From contig NZ_JADDXU010000002.1 in NCBI RefSeq assembly GCF_015163075.1, positions 496,001 through 560,000 of the forward strand: 64,000 nt of DNA. Reading direction: 5' to 3'. Made by a program: the position numbers and the translations under genes. Positions within the stretch are counted from its first letter, which is position 1; every line of letters starts with the position of its first letter. Under the pieces are notes generated by a model. That model worked only from the letters and a program-made list of their open reading frames with translations. It was not told where the DNA came from and did no database searches. Below, piece by piece: positions 1 through 8,793 of this stretch. The stretch is from Streptomyces justiciae (GTDB lineage: Bacteria; Actinomycetota; Actinomycetes; Streptomycetales; Streptomycetaceae).

Positions 1-123
1 CCGCAGGTCAACACCCCGTCCACAGCATGGGCCGCCCCGCCCCTTCCGGCACGCCCGGTCCCACCACGCCCTCTTTCGCACACCGGTTCGCCCCTTCATC
101 CTGATCCGTCGGGAGGGGATTAC

Positions 124-1017
124 ATGCCGGACACCGACAGAATGACGCGTCGCATGGGACTGAGAACCATGGTGGCCACCGCGCTCACCTTGCCCCTGAT
201 GGCCACGATGCCCGCCTCCGCCGCCCGCTCGGTCGGCCGCCGGCTCGACGCCATGACCTTCAACCTGCGTTTCGCCAGTGCCGTCGAACCCAACAGCTGG
301 GCCGTCCGCCGCCCGGTGATGCGCGCCCTCCTGCGCCGCGAGGCCCCGACGTTCCTCGGCACCCAGGAGGGCCTCTACCAGCAGCTGCTGGACATCCACG
401 CCGACCTCGGACCGCACTACGCCTGGATCGGCACCGGCCGCGAGGGCGGCAGCCACGACGAGTCGACCGCGGTCTTCTACGACACCCGGCGTCTGGCCCC
501 GCTCGAACACGACACCTACTGGCTCTCCGACACGCCCCGGACGATCGGCTCGAACACCTGGGGCGCCGCACTCCCCCGGATCGTCACCTGGGTGCGCTTC
601 CGCGACCGCGCCGACGAGGGGCGCGAGTTCTACGTCCTCAACACCCATCTCGACCACGTGAGCCAGTACGCGCGTGAGCGGGCCACCCTGCTCATCGCCA
701 AGGGGATCGCCGCGTTCGACCGTTCCTTACCGGTCGTCGTCACGGGCGACTTCAACGCGGCGGCCCACAACAACCAGGCCTACGACAACCTCGTCGAGTC
801 CGGGCTCGTCGACACCTGGGACGCGGCCGCCGAACGCAGCGACGCCTACGGCACGTTCCACGGCTACCAACCGCTCACGCCGGACGGCGAGCGCATCGAC
901 TGGATCCTGGCCACGACAGGGGTGAAGGTCCACCGGGCCTCGATCAACACCTTTGCCGTCGACGGGCAGTTCCCGAGCGACCATCTGCCGGTCCAGGCGT
1001 CTTTGACCCTGGGATGA
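124..1017 (+). CDS. Secreted endonuclease/exonuclease/phosphatase (EEP) family hydrolase
   Basis: This 297-aa protein has the EEP (exo_endo_phos) fold used by DNases, sphingomyelinases and inositol-phosphate phosphatases. An N-terminal signal with a twin arginine (TRRMGL) followed by a hydrophobic stretch ending near ASA indicates export, possibly by Tat. Visible family motifs are HLDHVS (H175), GDFNAAA (D209, N211), RIDWILA and the terminal SDHLPV (D286, H287), which form the metal and phosphate site. The ATG at 124 follows a strong GGGAGGGG site. Codon 202 is TTA, the rare leucine codon read by the bldA tRNA, so expression may depend on development. The substrate (nucleic acid, phospholipid or sugar phosphate) cannot be told from sequence. 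A bidirectional hairpin separates it from convergent etfA. Confidence 0.85.
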   Translation: MPDTDRMTRRMGLRTMVATALTLPLMATMPASAARSVGRRLDAMTFNLRFASAVEPNSWAVRRPVMRALLRREAPTFLGTQEGLYQQLLDIHADLGPHYAWIGTGREGGSHDESTAVFYDTRRLAPLEHDTYWLSDTPRTIGSNTWGAALPRIVTWVRFRDRADEGREFYVLNTHLDHVSQYARERATLLIAKGIAAFDRSLPVVVTGDFNAAAHNNQAYDNLVESGLVDTWDAAAERSDAYGTFHGYQPLTPDGERIDWILATTGVKVHRASINTFAVDGQFPSDHLPVQASLTLG

Positions 1018-1020
1018 GCC

Positions 1021-1061
1021 GAGGCCCCCGCCGCCGCCGGGAAGGCGGTAGCGGGGGCCTC
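1021..1061. terminator. Bidirectional hairpin between EEP gene and etfA
   Basis: Perfect 11-bp inverted repeat: GAGGCCCCCGC at 1021-1031 and its complement at 1051-1061, with a smaller CCGCC/GGCGG stem in the loop. It lies between two convergent stop codons. There is no U-run, as is usual for GC-rich actinobacterial terminators. Confidence 0.7.
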
Positions 1062-1080
1062 GTACGGGCGCCTTCGGGGA

Positions 1081-2043
1081 TCAGCCCTTGCGGGACTTGA
1101 TCTCCTCGGTGAGGGCGGGGACGACGTCGAAGAGGTCGCCGACCACGCCGTAGTCGACGAGGTCGAAGATCGGGGCCTCGGCGTCCTTGTTGATCGCCAC
1201 GATCGTCTTCGAGGTCTGCATGCCCGCGCGGTGCTGGATCGCGCCGGAGATGCCGGAGGCGATGTACAGCTGCGGCGAGACGGACTTGCCGGTCTGGCCG
1301 ACCTGGTTGGTGTGCGGGTACCAGCCGGCGTCCACCGCGGCACGCGAGGCACCGACGGCCGCGCCGAGGGAGTCGGCGAGCGCCTCGATGATCGCGAAGT
1401 TCTCGGCGCCGTTGACGCCACGGCCGCCGGAGACGACGATCGCGGCCTCGGTCAGCTCCGGGCGGCCGGTCGACTCGCGCGGGGTGCGCGCGGTGACCTT
1501 GGTGCCGGTCGCGGCGGCGGAGAAGGTCACGGCCAGCGCCTCGACGCTGCCTGCGGCCGGGGCGGCCTCCACGGCGGCCGAGTTGGGCTTGACCGTGATG
1601 ACCGGGGTGCCCTTGGAGACACGGGACTTGGTGGTGAAGGAGGCGGCGAACACCGACTGGGTGGCCACCGGGCCCTCGTCGCCGGCCTCGAGGTCGACGG
1701 CGTCGGTGATGATGCCGGAGCCGATGCGCAGCGCCAGACGCGCGGCGATCTCCTTGCCCTCGGCAGAGGACGGCACCAGCACGGCGGCCGGGGAGACGGC
1801 CTCGACGGCGGCCTGGAGGGCGTCGACCTTGGGGACGACCAGGTAGTCGGCGTACTCTGCGGCCTCGTGGGTGAGGACCTTGACCGCGCCGTGCTCGGCG
1901 AGGGCGGCGGCGGTGTCACCGGCGCCGTTGCCCAGCGCGACGGCGACCGGCTCGCCGATGCGGCGGGCCAGGGTCAGCAGCTCCAGGGTGGGCTTGCGGA
2001 CGGCACCGTCCACGTGGTCGACGTAGACGAGAACTTCAGCCAT
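1081..2043 (-). CDS. etfA: Electron transfer flavoprotein subunit alpha
   Basis: The 320-aa protein is a full-length FixB/EtfA. It carries the C-terminal FAD-binding domain from about residue 205 ([11 protein letters not shown], then [19 protein letters not shown] and IVAINKD), preceded by the alpha/beta ETF domain. EtfAB accepts electrons from acyl-CoA and other flavin dehydrogenases and passes them to ETF:quinone oxidoreductase. It is the second gene of a leftward etfB-etfA operon with a 51-bp gap. ETF-QO is not in the window. Confidence 0.97.
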   Translation of the reverse strand: MAEVLVYVDHVDGAVRKPTLELLTLARRIGEPVAVALGNGAGDTAAALAEHGAVKVLTHEAAEYADYLVVPKVDALQAAVEAVSPAAVLVPSSAEGKEIAARLALRIGSGIITDAVDLEAGDEGPVATQSVFAASFTTKSRVSKGTPVITVKPNSAAVEAAPAAGSVEALAVTFSAAATGTKVTARTPRESTGRPELTEAAIVVSGGRGVNGAENFAIIEALADSLGAAVGASRAAVDAGWYPHTNQVGQTGKSVSPQLYIASGISGAIQHRAGMQTSKTIVAINKDAEAPIFDLVDYGVVGDLFDVVPALTEEIKSRKG

Positions 2044-2094
2044 GGGAATGCTCTCCTGCTTGGATCAGATGAGGGGCGGTCGGCGAACTCGGGC

Positions 2095-2883
2095 TCAGAT
2101 GAACTTCTGGCCCGCGAGGAACTCAGCGAGCTGCTTGCCGCCCTCGCCCTCGTCCTTGACGATCGTGCCCGCGGTGCGCGCCGGGCGGGCCGCCGCGGTC
2201 TCGACCTTGGTCCAGGCACCCTCGAGACCGACCTCCTCGGCCTCGATCTCGAGGTCCTCCAGGTCCCAGGACTCCACCGGCTTCTTCTTGGCCGCCATGA
2301 TGCCCTTGAAGGAGGGGTAACGCGCCTCGCCCGACTGGTCGGTGACGGACACGACGGCCGGCAGGGACGCCTCCAGCTGCTCGCTCGCGGCGTCGCCGTC
2401 ACGGCGGCCCTTGACGGTGCCGTCCTCGACGGAGACCTCGGAGAGCAGGGTGACCTGCGGGACGCCCAGGCGCTCGGCGACCAGCGCCGGGACGATGCCG
2501 GCGGTGCCGTCGGTGGAGGCCATGCCGGAGATCACCAGGTCGTAGCCGGCCTTCTCGATCGCCTTCGCGAGCACCAGCGAGGTGCCGATCGCGTCGGTGC
2601 CGTGGAGGTCGTCGTCCTCGACGTGGATGGCCTTGTCGGCGCCCATGGACAGCGCCTTGCGCAGCGCGTCCTTGGCGTCCTCCGGACCCACCGTCAGAAC
2701 GGTGATCTCCACGTCGTCGTCGGAGTTCTCCGAGATCTGCAGCGCCTGCTCGACCGCGTACTCGTCCAGCTCGGAGAGCAGACCGTCCACATCGTCACGG
2801 TCGACGGTCAGGTCATCGGCGAAGTGCCGGTCGCCAGTGGCGTCGGGCACGTACTTCACGGTGACAACGATCCTCAAGCTCAC
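2095..2883 (-). CDS. etfB: Electron transfer flavoprotein subunit beta
   Basis: The 262-aa protein is a complete FixA/EtfB beginning SLRIVVTVKYVPD. It contains the typical AMP/flavin-domain segments DLVISGMASTDGTAG and GVPQVTLLSEV. With EtfA it forms the heterodimeric electron carrier of fatty and amino acid oxidation. Translation starts at a GTG behind an AGGAG site. It is first in the operon. A perfect 8-bp inverted repeat 34-55 bp upstream is a candidate operator. Confidence 0.97.
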   Translation of the reverse strand: MSLRIVVTVKYVPDATGDRHFADDLTVDRDDVDGLLSELDEYAVEQALQISENSDDDVEITVLTVGPEDAKDALRKALSMGADKAIHVEDDDLHGTDAIGTSLVLAKAIEKAGYDLVISGMASTDGTAGIVPALVAERLGVPQVTLLSEVSVEDGTVKGRRDGDAASEQLEASLPAVVSVTDQSGEARYPSFKGIMAAKKKPVESWDLEDLEIEAEEVGLEGAWTKVETAAARPARTAGTIVKDEGEGGKQLAEFLAGQKFI

Positions 2884-2916
2884 GCCGGCTCTCCTACTGC
2901 TGCGTCGACATTTCTG

Positions 2917-2938
2917 TGCTGCCTACTTGCAGGCAGCA
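2917..2938. promoter_or_regulatory. Inverted repeat upstream of etfBA
   Basis: TGCTGCCT-N6-AGGCAGCA, perfect arms, 34-55 bp upstream of the etfB GTG. On the minus strand a TATGCT hexamer overlaps its upstream edge and could be the -10. The geometry suits a repressor site, although a mRNA hairpin is possible. No regulator gene is adjacent. Confidence 0.4.
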
Positions 2939-3116
2939 TAGGCGCCCCAAGCGGCCGATCCCGATCGGGGCGGCCCGCGCTCCGAACGAAATATTACTCG
3001 TCAGTACACCCAGTTCGTTCCCGCTAAGCAAGCGCTTTGAACTGTGACCTTCGCAACGCAGCGTAATCGGAATTCGACGGTCCCGCAGCGGGAGGGCCGA
3101 CGTGCGGTGCGGGCCG

Positions 3117-3626
3117 TCAGTCGCGGAGACCGCTGAATCCGCCCTGGTGGTACAGGAGCGGACGGCCGGGGCCCGCGGGGTCGCCGAGGAGCACCTCGGC
3201 GAGGACGATCCGGTGGTCGCCTGCGGGCACGCGCGCGACGACGCGGCAGACCAGCCAGGCCAGGACGTCGTCGAGGACGGGGACGCCCTCGGGCCCCTCG
3301 CGCCAGCCGGTGGGGGCGCCGAACCGGTCGGCGCCGCTGCGGGCGAAGGTGGCGGCCAGCTCCTGCTGGTGCTCGCCGAGTATGTGGACGCCGACGTGCT
3401 CGGCTCCGGATATCGCGGGCCAGCTGGAGGCTCCGGTGCCGATACCGAAGGACAGCATCGGCGGCTCGGCGGAGACCGAGGTGAGCGACGTGGCCGTGAA
3501 GCCGACCGGGCCGGCCTCACCACGGGCGGTGATCACGGCGACGCCCGCCGCGTGCCGCCGGAAGACGGAGCGCAGCAGGTCGGGGGAGGCGAGCTGAGGG
3601 GTGCGGAGATCCGGCGTGGCCGTCAT
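3117..3626 (-). CDS. Flavin reductase family protein (FMN-binding split barrel)
   Basis: The 169-aa protein belongs to the HpaC/DIM6-NTAB flavin reductase family. These proteins reduce FMN or FAD with NAD(P)H, usually for a partner flavin monooxygenase. Typical segments are FRRHAAGVAVITARGEAGPVG (flavin-binding start), FTATSLTSVSAEPPMLSFGI, and a short C-terminal LLYHQGGFSGL. I chose the internal ATG encoding MTATPDLR because the upstream extension looks non-family. No monooxygenase partner lies next to it, so it may supply free reduced flavin or have its own substrate. Confidence 0.88.
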   Translation of the reverse strand: MTATPDLRTPQLASPDLLRSVFRRHAAGVAVITARGEAGPVGFTATSLTSVSAEPPMLSFGIGTGASSWPAISGAEHVGVHILGEHQQELAATFARSGADRFGAPTGWREGPEGVPVLDDVLAWLVCRVVARVPAGDHRIVLAEVLLGDPAGPGRPLLYHQGGFSGLRD

Positions 3627-3819
3627 GGGGTCGTCCTTCTGCGAGGTGGGGCGAGCTGGTCCGTGGCTGCTCAACAGCCCGGACAGCGCGCGCTCGCGGT
3701 GCGGGCCAGGTCGACGTGGACCCGCCCGAAGAGAAGGAGTTCCGAAGGCATACGGTCAGGCTGACGATAGGTGGTGCGCCCAGTCAAGTACGTCCCGGCA
3801 TATGGGAGCTGCCTCACCG

Positions 3820-4233
3820 TCACACGGCCTCGCCGAGTGCCGCGATGACGTCCGCCTTGCGCGGCTGCCCGGTGGCGCGCCGCACCACGCGGCCGTGGGC
3901 GTCCAGCACCAGCACGGTCGGCGTCTTGAGGATGTCCAGTGCGCGTACGAGGTCCAGGTGGGCCTCGGCGTCGATCTCGACGTGGGCGACCCCGGGGACC
4001 AGGTCGACGACCTCACCGAGGACTCTCCGGGTGGCCCGGCAGGGCGCGCAGAAGGCGCTGGAGAACTGGACGAGGGTGGCCCGCTCCCCCAACTCCGCGC
4101 CCAGTTCGGCCGAGCCGAGCCGCTTGTCGTCGTCGCGCCCGCGCACCCGCACTCTCCCGCTCCGCTGCCTGTGCAGCACTCCGTAGACGCTCGCCGCAGC
4201 GAGCACCAGCACACACACCACGACTCCGACCAT
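3820..4233 (-). CDS. Membrane-anchored thioredoxin-like protein
   Basis: The 137-aa protein has an N-terminal membrane helix (residues 2-20), a basic linker, then a thioredoxin fold. Its redox motif is FCAPC (C62, C65), followed by the usual PTVLVLD strand with the cis-proline. The active site should face outward if the helix acts as an uncleaved signal anchor. It is divergent from a DUF4395 membrane protein that also has a membrane-adjacent CxxC. This suggests the two act together in extracytoplasmic thiol chemistry. Confidence 0.87.
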   Translation of the reverse strand: MVGVVVCVLVLAAASVYGVLHRQRSGRVRVRGRDDDKRLGSAELGAELGERATLVQFSSAFCAPCRATRRVLGEVVDLVPGVAHVEIDAEAHLDLVRALDILKTPTVLVLDAHGRVVRRATGQPRKADVIAALGEAV

Positions 4234-4284
4234 CACCCAGCTCCAGCGTTCACGAGACTGCAAAGATTCCCGACTCCACCCACG

Positions 4285-4302
4285 GCGTTCCTTGCGGAAT
4301 GC
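4285..4302. promoter_or_regulatory. Candidate operator between thioredoxin and DUF4395 genes
   Basis: GCGTTCC-TTGC-GGAATGC, 7-bp arms with one mismatch, ending 7 bp before the DUF4395 ATG in the 76-bp divergent region. The ATG has no Shine-Dalgarno sequence, so its mRNA may be leaderless and this repeat would cover the promoter. Confidence 0.35.
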
Positions 4303-4309
4303 TTGATTC

Positions 4310-4726
4310 ATGGACATCGACGTGAGGGGACCGCGCTTCGGGGCGGCCGTGACGACCCTAGTACTGGCCGTCGTGCTGATCACCGGCAGCGTGTGGCTGC
4401 TGGCCTGGCAGACGCTGGCGTTCGCGCTGGGGGCCGCGGGCGGGGTGGGGCGTTCGCCGTACGGCTGGCTGTTCCGGAAGGCCGTGCGGCCGCGCATCGG
4501 TCCGCCGACCGAGTTCGAGGCGCCCGAACCACCGCGGTTCGCACAGGCGGTGGGCCTGGCCTTCGCGGTCGTGGGTCTGGTCGGGTACGGCGTCGGACCG
4601 GAGTGGCTGGGGCTGGCCGCGACGGGGGCCGCGCTCGCGGCCGCTTTTCTGAACTCCGCGTTCGGGTACTGCCTGGGGTGCGAGATGTACCTGCTCGTAC
4701 GGCGCGTGACGGTACGCGCGCAGTAA
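4310..4726 (+). CDS. DUF4395 integral membrane protein with CxxC
   Basis: The 138-aa DUF4395 protein begins with MDIDVRGPRFGA and has about four membrane helices (roughly 12-32, 34-48, 80-96, 100-118). Its C-terminal motif is FGYCLGCEMYLL (C121, C124). Proteins of this family are repeatedly found beside thioredoxins or sulfurtransferases, and the neighbour here is a divergent membrane thioredoxin. I infer that the CxxC exchanges electrons with that thioredoxin at the membrane. No biochemical function is known to me. There is no ribosome site before the ATG. Confidence 0.85.
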   Translation: MDIDVRGPRFGAAVTTLVLAVVLITGSVWLLAWQTLAFALGAAGGVGRSPYGWLFRKAVRPRIGPPTEFEAPEPPRFAQAVGLAFAVVGLVGYGVGPEWLGLAATGAALAAAFLNSAFGYCLGCEMYLLVRRVTVRAQ

Positions 4727-4915
4727 AGACGACGTAAAAGCACGAGGTGGATCAAGTGGCCGACGTGACAAGGATCTCGCCGTTCACGGGCACGAGGACT
4801 GGCCCCCCGCCCGTTCTTGGGGCACGATCTGCGAGATGCCGTAAACCTACGGTGTCGTAACTTTCCCGCCGGGAGCCCCTCTTCCCAGGCAGAGAAGGAA
4901 GGGTCCACCCCGTCC

Positions 4916-5644
4916 ATGGCAGAGCTTGTCTACCGACCCGTCGTCGGCCTCGCCCTCACCCTGTTCAAGGCGTGGGACCTGAAGATCGACTGCAAGGGTT
5001 CGGAGAACATCCCGCGCTCTGGCGGCGCCGTGCTGGTGAGCAATCACATCAGCTACCTGGACTTCATCTTCGACGGACTGGCCGCGCTGCCCCAGAAGCG
5101 CCTCGTGCGCTTCATGGCGAAGGAGTCCGTCTTCCGGCACAAGATCTCCGGCCCCCTGATGCGCGGGATGAAGCACATCCCCGTGGACCGCAAGAACGGC
5201 GAGGCGGCCTACGAGCACGCCCTTCAGTCACTGCGCTCCGGTGAGATCGTCGGGGTCTTCCCCGAGGCCACCATCTCGCAGTCGTTCACGCTCAAGTCCT
5301 TCAAGTCGGGTGCCGCCCGCCTGGCGCAGGAGGCGGGCGTGCCGCTGATCCCGATGGCGCTGTGGGGCACGCAGCGGCTGTGGACCAAGGGCCACCCGCG
5401 CAACTTCAAGCGCAGCCACACCCCGATCACGATCCGGGTCGGCGAGCCGGTCGAGGCGCCCAAGGACAAGTACGCGGGCGCGATCACCCGTCAGCTGCGC
5501 GAGCGCGTCCAGGAGCTCCTGGAGGCCGCCCAGCGCGCCTACCCGGTCCGCCCCAAGGACGCCGACGACACCTGGTGGATGCCGGCCCACCTCGGTGGCA
5601 CGGCGCCCACCCCGGAAGAGGTCAAGGCCGCCGAGGCCCGCTGA
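4916..5644 (+). CDS. plsC: 1-acyl-sn-glycerol-3-phosphate acyltransferase (PlsC-like)
   Basis: The 242-aa acyltransferase transfers an acyl chain to lysophosphatidic acid, or to a related lyso-lipid, in membrane phospholipid synthesis. It has the catalytic NHISYLD motif (H44-X4-D49) and the FPEATIS motif (115-121), where E117 aligns with FPEG of classic PlsC. An N-terminal hydrophobic segment touches the membrane. I chose the ATG encoding MAELVYRP, which follows an AGAGAAGGAAGG-rich site. Actinomycetes carry several paralogues, so the exact acceptor is uncertain. Confidence 0.92.
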   Translation: MAELVYRPVVGLALTLFKAWDLKIDCKGSENIPRSGGAVLVSNHISYLDFIFDGLAALPQKRLVRFMAKESVFRHKISGPLMRGMKHIPVDRKNGEAAYEHALQSLRSGEIVGVFPEATISQSFTLKSFKSGAARLAQEAGVPLIPMALWGTQRLWTKGHPRNFKRSHTPITIRVGEPVEAPKDKYAGAITRQLRERVQELLEAAQRAYPVRPKDADDTWWMPAHLGGTAPTPEEVKAAEAR

Positions 5645-5781
5645 GCGCTCCGCGAGCCGAGCGGCTCGAAGCGGCCTGACCCCACTGAACAGGGCGCGTC
5701 CGCGGACCCGCGCCGTTCGCTGCGCCGCCCGACCGGTAGGGTCCCGCCCGTAAACGGGTGGACGCGCTACGGGGGCAAGGA

Positions 5782-6807
5782 ATGCGGCGCTGGGTCAGGG
5801 TGTCGGTGTCGGCTGCGGTCGTGCTGGGGGTGGGCGGCTGGATCGCCACCCCCTATGCGCAGGACTGGTGGTTGCTGCGGACGGCCTGCGACGGTGCGCT
5901 GCCCGTCGACGCGGTGCGTGAACTGGGGCGCGACGGCGATCACTTCAAGCACGCGGAGTCCGCGACCCACGAGGAACTCGGCGACTACGGCTGCTCGCTC
6001 GGCTTCGACGGTGACGACCTGCGCGACGACCGGCTGCTGTCGACCGAGGCGTACACCCGGCGGGACGACCTGGACCGGGAGTTCATGACGGTCCTCCCCG
6101 AGTCCGGGTTCGACCGCGTGGGGGCCATGCCGGACGGACTGCCGGGCTTCGTCGACAAGTTCGGCGCCCTGCAATTCCTCCTCCCCTGCCCCGAGTTGGG
6201 CAAGGACGACGAGGGACGGCAGCGCAAGCTGCTCGTCCGCACCTGGCTGGGCCGGGACACGCTGCGGGGCACCCCCGCCGCCTATGAGACGGCGGTGGCG
6301 CTCACCAACTCCGCCTCCGACCGCCTCGGTTGTGGCGCCGAGCCGCTCAAGGCGCCCGGCGGGGACGCCGCGCCGACCGATCCGCAGGAGGAGCCCAAGA
6401 CGGTGCCGCTCGCCGACGCGGGTGACACCGCATGCGGCTGGGCGCTCAAGACAGGAGCCCTGAAGGCCTCGCAGTGGCGGGTGGCGGTGCTCCTGAACGA
6501 CGCGGGTCCGGTGGGTCGTTGCGATCTGTACGCGCGGGACGCCGACTCCGGCGAGTGGGAACCCCGCATGTGGTTCGCCGCCTGGTACGGCGACTGGAGC
6601 AACCGCCTGATGACCGAGCAGCACAAGCGCGAGCCCAACGGCCGTACGGCGACGGCCCGTTGCGACGGCGAGGCCGCCAACTTCGCGCTCAGCGCCGGCA
6701 AGGACCTCCCCGGCGTCGGGGAGGCGGGGAAGCGGAGGCTGTTCGCGGCCTTCACCGAGGCCCAGGTCGAGCAGCGGGGCTGCACGGAACTGAGCCTCGG
6801 CGGCTGA
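5782..6807 (+). CDS. Membrane-anchored protein of unknown function
   Basis: The 341-aa protein starts MRRWVRVSVSAAVVLGVGG, a single N-terminal anchor. It is followed by a hydrophilic extracytoplasmic domain with several cysteines (TACDGALP, DYGCSLGF, PCPELG, RLGCGAEP, TACGWALK, GRCDLYA, ARCDGEA, RGCTEL). Their even spacing suggests disulfides. Two similar halves are suggested by TACDGALPVDAV near the start and TACGWALKTGAL near the middle, each with a later tail on the same theme. Start chosen by a GGCAAGGA site. No enzyme motif is seen and I do not recognise a named family. Confidence 0.75.
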   Translation: MRRWVRVSVSAAVVLGVGGWIATPYAQDWWLLRTACDGALPVDAVRELGRDGDHFKHAESATHEELGDYGCSLGFDGDDLRDDRLLSTEAYTRRDDLDREFMTVLPESGFDRVGAMPDGLPGFVDKFGALQFLLPCPELGKDDEGRQRKLLVRTWLGRDTLRGTPAAYETAVALTNSASDRLGCGAEPLKAPGGDAAPTDPQEEPKTVPLADAGDTACGWALKTGALKASQWRVAVLLNDAGPVGRCDLYARDADSGEWEPRMWFAAWYGDWSNRLMTEQHKREPNGRTATARCDGEAANFALSAGKDLPGVGEAGKRRLFAAFTEAQVEQRGCTELSLGG

Positions 6808-6819
6808 GCCGGTCCGGGG

Positions 6820-6860
6820 ACCGGACGGGGCCACCGCCTCGGCGCCCGGGACCGTCCGGT
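6820..6860. terminator. Bidirectional terminator hairpin
   Basis: ACCGGACGG at 6820-6828 pairs perfectly with CCGTCCGGT at 6852-6860, between two convergent genes. The right arm abuts the stop codon of the leftward gene. Confidence 0.55.
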
Positions 6861-8054
6861 TCAGTACGAGGTCAGCCAGAGCGCCCTGACGTACCGGTCG
6901 TCGATCAACTGCCGTAGCTCCGCCGCGCGTTCCGTCGGCACCTTGCGCGCCTTCGCCCAGGCGTCGAGGACGGTGAACAGCTGGTGCCGCCCGTCCATCA
7001 GGTCCCCGCTCAGCGGTCCGGAGACCGGCCGTTCGGCGATGTCCCCCATGACCGGCCGGCTGCTCACCTGACGCGGGGCCGCCTGGTAGGCGCCGCGCGT
7101 GTGCTGCCGTACGGCCTTGTCGAAGGCCGCGAGGTCGGGGATCGTGCCGTCCCTGCCGTACAGCGCCCGGTGGTTCATGAGGCTGCCGATGCGGTCGGTG
7201 AGGTGTTCCAGGTCGATGTCGGCCCAGGTCGTGGTCGACTTCGGGCTGCCGTCCTTCTCCTTGCCCGGCCGGTAGTCGGGGTCGGCGCCCGCGCTGGTGA
7301 GGCGTTCGAGGTAGTACGCGAAGTACGCGCGCTCGGCGTCGTAGAGGATCGCGAACGCCTCGGGGTCCTGGGCCAGTTCGCCGACCAGGTCCTCCGGGTC
7401 CGCGCGGACGTCCGAGTAGGGCACGGTGTGCTCGAAGTCGGCGTGCGCCTCGTCCGGGGCCAGGAAGCGGCCGTACGTCGTCCAGCCGGTGTCGTCGGGA
7501 GCGGCTCCCACGGCGTCCACGGCCGGGGTGTACGCGTCGCGGTCGGGGCTCAGGAAGCGGTTGGCGTCGACCACGTACTCGGCGAGGACGCGGGCCACGC
7601 CGGGTGCCGCCCCGTCGGGCACGGGCTCGTCCCCGTAGGCGGCGACGACGGCGTACGCGGCACGGGCCTGGGCGAGGGTGTGGGGCTTGCCCTCGGCCGT
7701 GGCCCGGGTGGCGGCGTCGACGACCTGCCCGAGTACCTCGCCGCCGTCGCCGCACGGGTTCTCGTGGACCAGCAGCTCGCGCACGGCGTCGTAGCGGGCC
7801 AGGTCCTCACCGGGGTCGAGCGCGCGGGTGGCGGCGGCCGGGGTTTTCGCGAGGGCGCGGGTCGAGGCGGGGATCTCCTGGCAAGGAGCGTCCTCGTGGG
7901 AGTCCGCGAGGACGATCGGTACGGTCGTGGCGGTCGCGAGCAGGGCCAGTGCCACGGCCGAGGTGAGCAGCCAGTGCTTCCCCAGCCGGGCGAGGGGCCT
8001 CATGGACTGCTCGTCGGTGCCGGTGCTGTTCTCTTGTGTTCCCCCGTCATGCAT
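6861..8054 (-). CDS. Membrane-anchored protein of unknown function
   Basis: The 397-aa protein has a cytoplasmic tail of about 28 residues, one hydrophobic helix (WLLTSAVALALLATATTVPIV) and a large extracytoplasmic alpha-helical region rich in Asp, Glu, Tyr and Trp. Only two clear cysteines occur in the outer part (APCQEIP and NPCGDGG). No catalytic motif or named domain is evident. It is convergent with another anchored unknown but shares no obvious sequence with it. Confidence 0.72.
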   Translation of the reverse strand: MHDGGTQENSTGTDEQSMRPLARLGKHWLLTSAVALALLATATTVPIVLADSHEDAPCQEIPASTRALAKTPAAATRALDPGEDLARYDAVRELLVHENPCGDGGEVLGQVVDAATRATAEGKPHTLAQARAAYAVVAAYGDEPVPDGAAPGVARVLAEYVVDANRFLSPDRDAYTPAVDAVGAAPDDTGWTTYGRFLAPDEAHADFEHTVPYSDVRADPEDLVGELAQDPEAFAILYDAERAYFAYYLERLTSAGADPDYRPGKEKDGSPKSTTTWADIDLEHLTDRIGSLMNHRALYGRDGTIPDLAAFDKAVRQHTRGAYQAAPRQVSSRPVMGDIAERPVSGPLSGDLMDGRHQLFTVLDAWAKARKVPTERAAELRQLIDDRYVRALWLTSY

Positions 8055-8080
8055 ACGGGGAGGTTAACGACCGCGTGGGC

Positions 8081-8785
8081 TCAGCCGCGCACCGGGTCGG
8101 CCGCGTGCACCTCGATGCGCGCTCCGGGGCTGAACTTCTCCAGCAGCTCGGCGAGTTCGGCGCCCGCCCGCTCGACCTCGGCGACCGGCATCGGGGCCAG
8201 GCTCTCCAACAGGAAGATGCCCGAGACGGTCTCCTCGGTGAGCCGGGTGCGCGGACCCTGACGCCAGTTCCAGCGGCGACAGGTCACCCCCAGCTCGTCG
8301 CGCCACACCACCTCACCGGCGTCGGGGTGCTCGACGACCTCCTCGCCGCCGGCGACGGTCACGAAGTCCTCGTCACCGCCGGCCCGCACGAGCCGCATCC
8401 CGCCCTGGATGCGGTCGATGTCCTCACCGCCGACCGGGATCAGGTGGGCGACGCTGATGGCGTTGTAGAGGTCGACGAGCAGGTTGATCCGGGGCAGTCC
8501 GCCGTCCGCCAGCGCCCTCTTGGCCAGCGCCTCCGCCGAGTTGCGGGTCCGCGACGGCTTCGACCCGAACGCCGTGTACACCTCGCGCCACGCCGCCATG
8601 TGCGGGTCCTCGTGCGGGGCGCGCCCGTCCAGGCGTACGGCGAGACGGCGGACCGCGTCATCGAGGAGCGCCGAACTGGCGTCGGTGCTCGGCCCGTTGA
8701 CGAGGCCGTGCGCCTCGATGGCGACGTGCGTGAAGCCGGGCGCGAGGGCGCGGACCTCGTCGGACACGGTGAGGGAGAAGGTCAT
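8081..8785 (-). CDS. B3/B4 domain-containing protein
   Basis: The 234-aa protein is built of one B3/B4 domain, the fold of the editing module of phenylalanyl-tRNA synthetase beta chain. The segments RNSAEALAKRALADGGLPRINLLVDLYNAISVAHLIPVGGEDIDRI and VVWRDELGVTCRRWNWRQGPRTRLTE are characteristic. Stand-alone copies may hydrolyse mischarged aminoacyl-tRNA or act on other amino acid esters; this is inference. It is the second gene of a pair, 8 bp after the transglutaminase-like gene, and starts at the ATG encoding MTFSLTV. Confidence 0.85.
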   Translation of the reverse strand: MTFSLTVSDEVRALAPGFTHVAIEAHGLVNGPSTDASSALLDDAVRRLAVRLDGRAPHEDPHMAAWREVYTAFGSKPSRTRNSAEALAKRALADGGLPRINLLVDLYNAISVAHLIPVGGEDIDRIQGGMRLVRAGGDEDFVTVAGGEEVVEHPDAGEVVWRDELGVTCRRWNWRQGPRTRLTEETVSGIFLLESLAPMPVAEVERAGAELAELLEKFSPGARIEVHAADPVRG

Positions 8786-8793
8786 CGCCTGCC

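Noticed and set aside
4234..4917. Long N-terminal extension of the membrane thioredoxin
   Set aside because: The extension is antisense to the DUF4395 gene. The membrane helix and thioredoxin fold start at ATG 4233.
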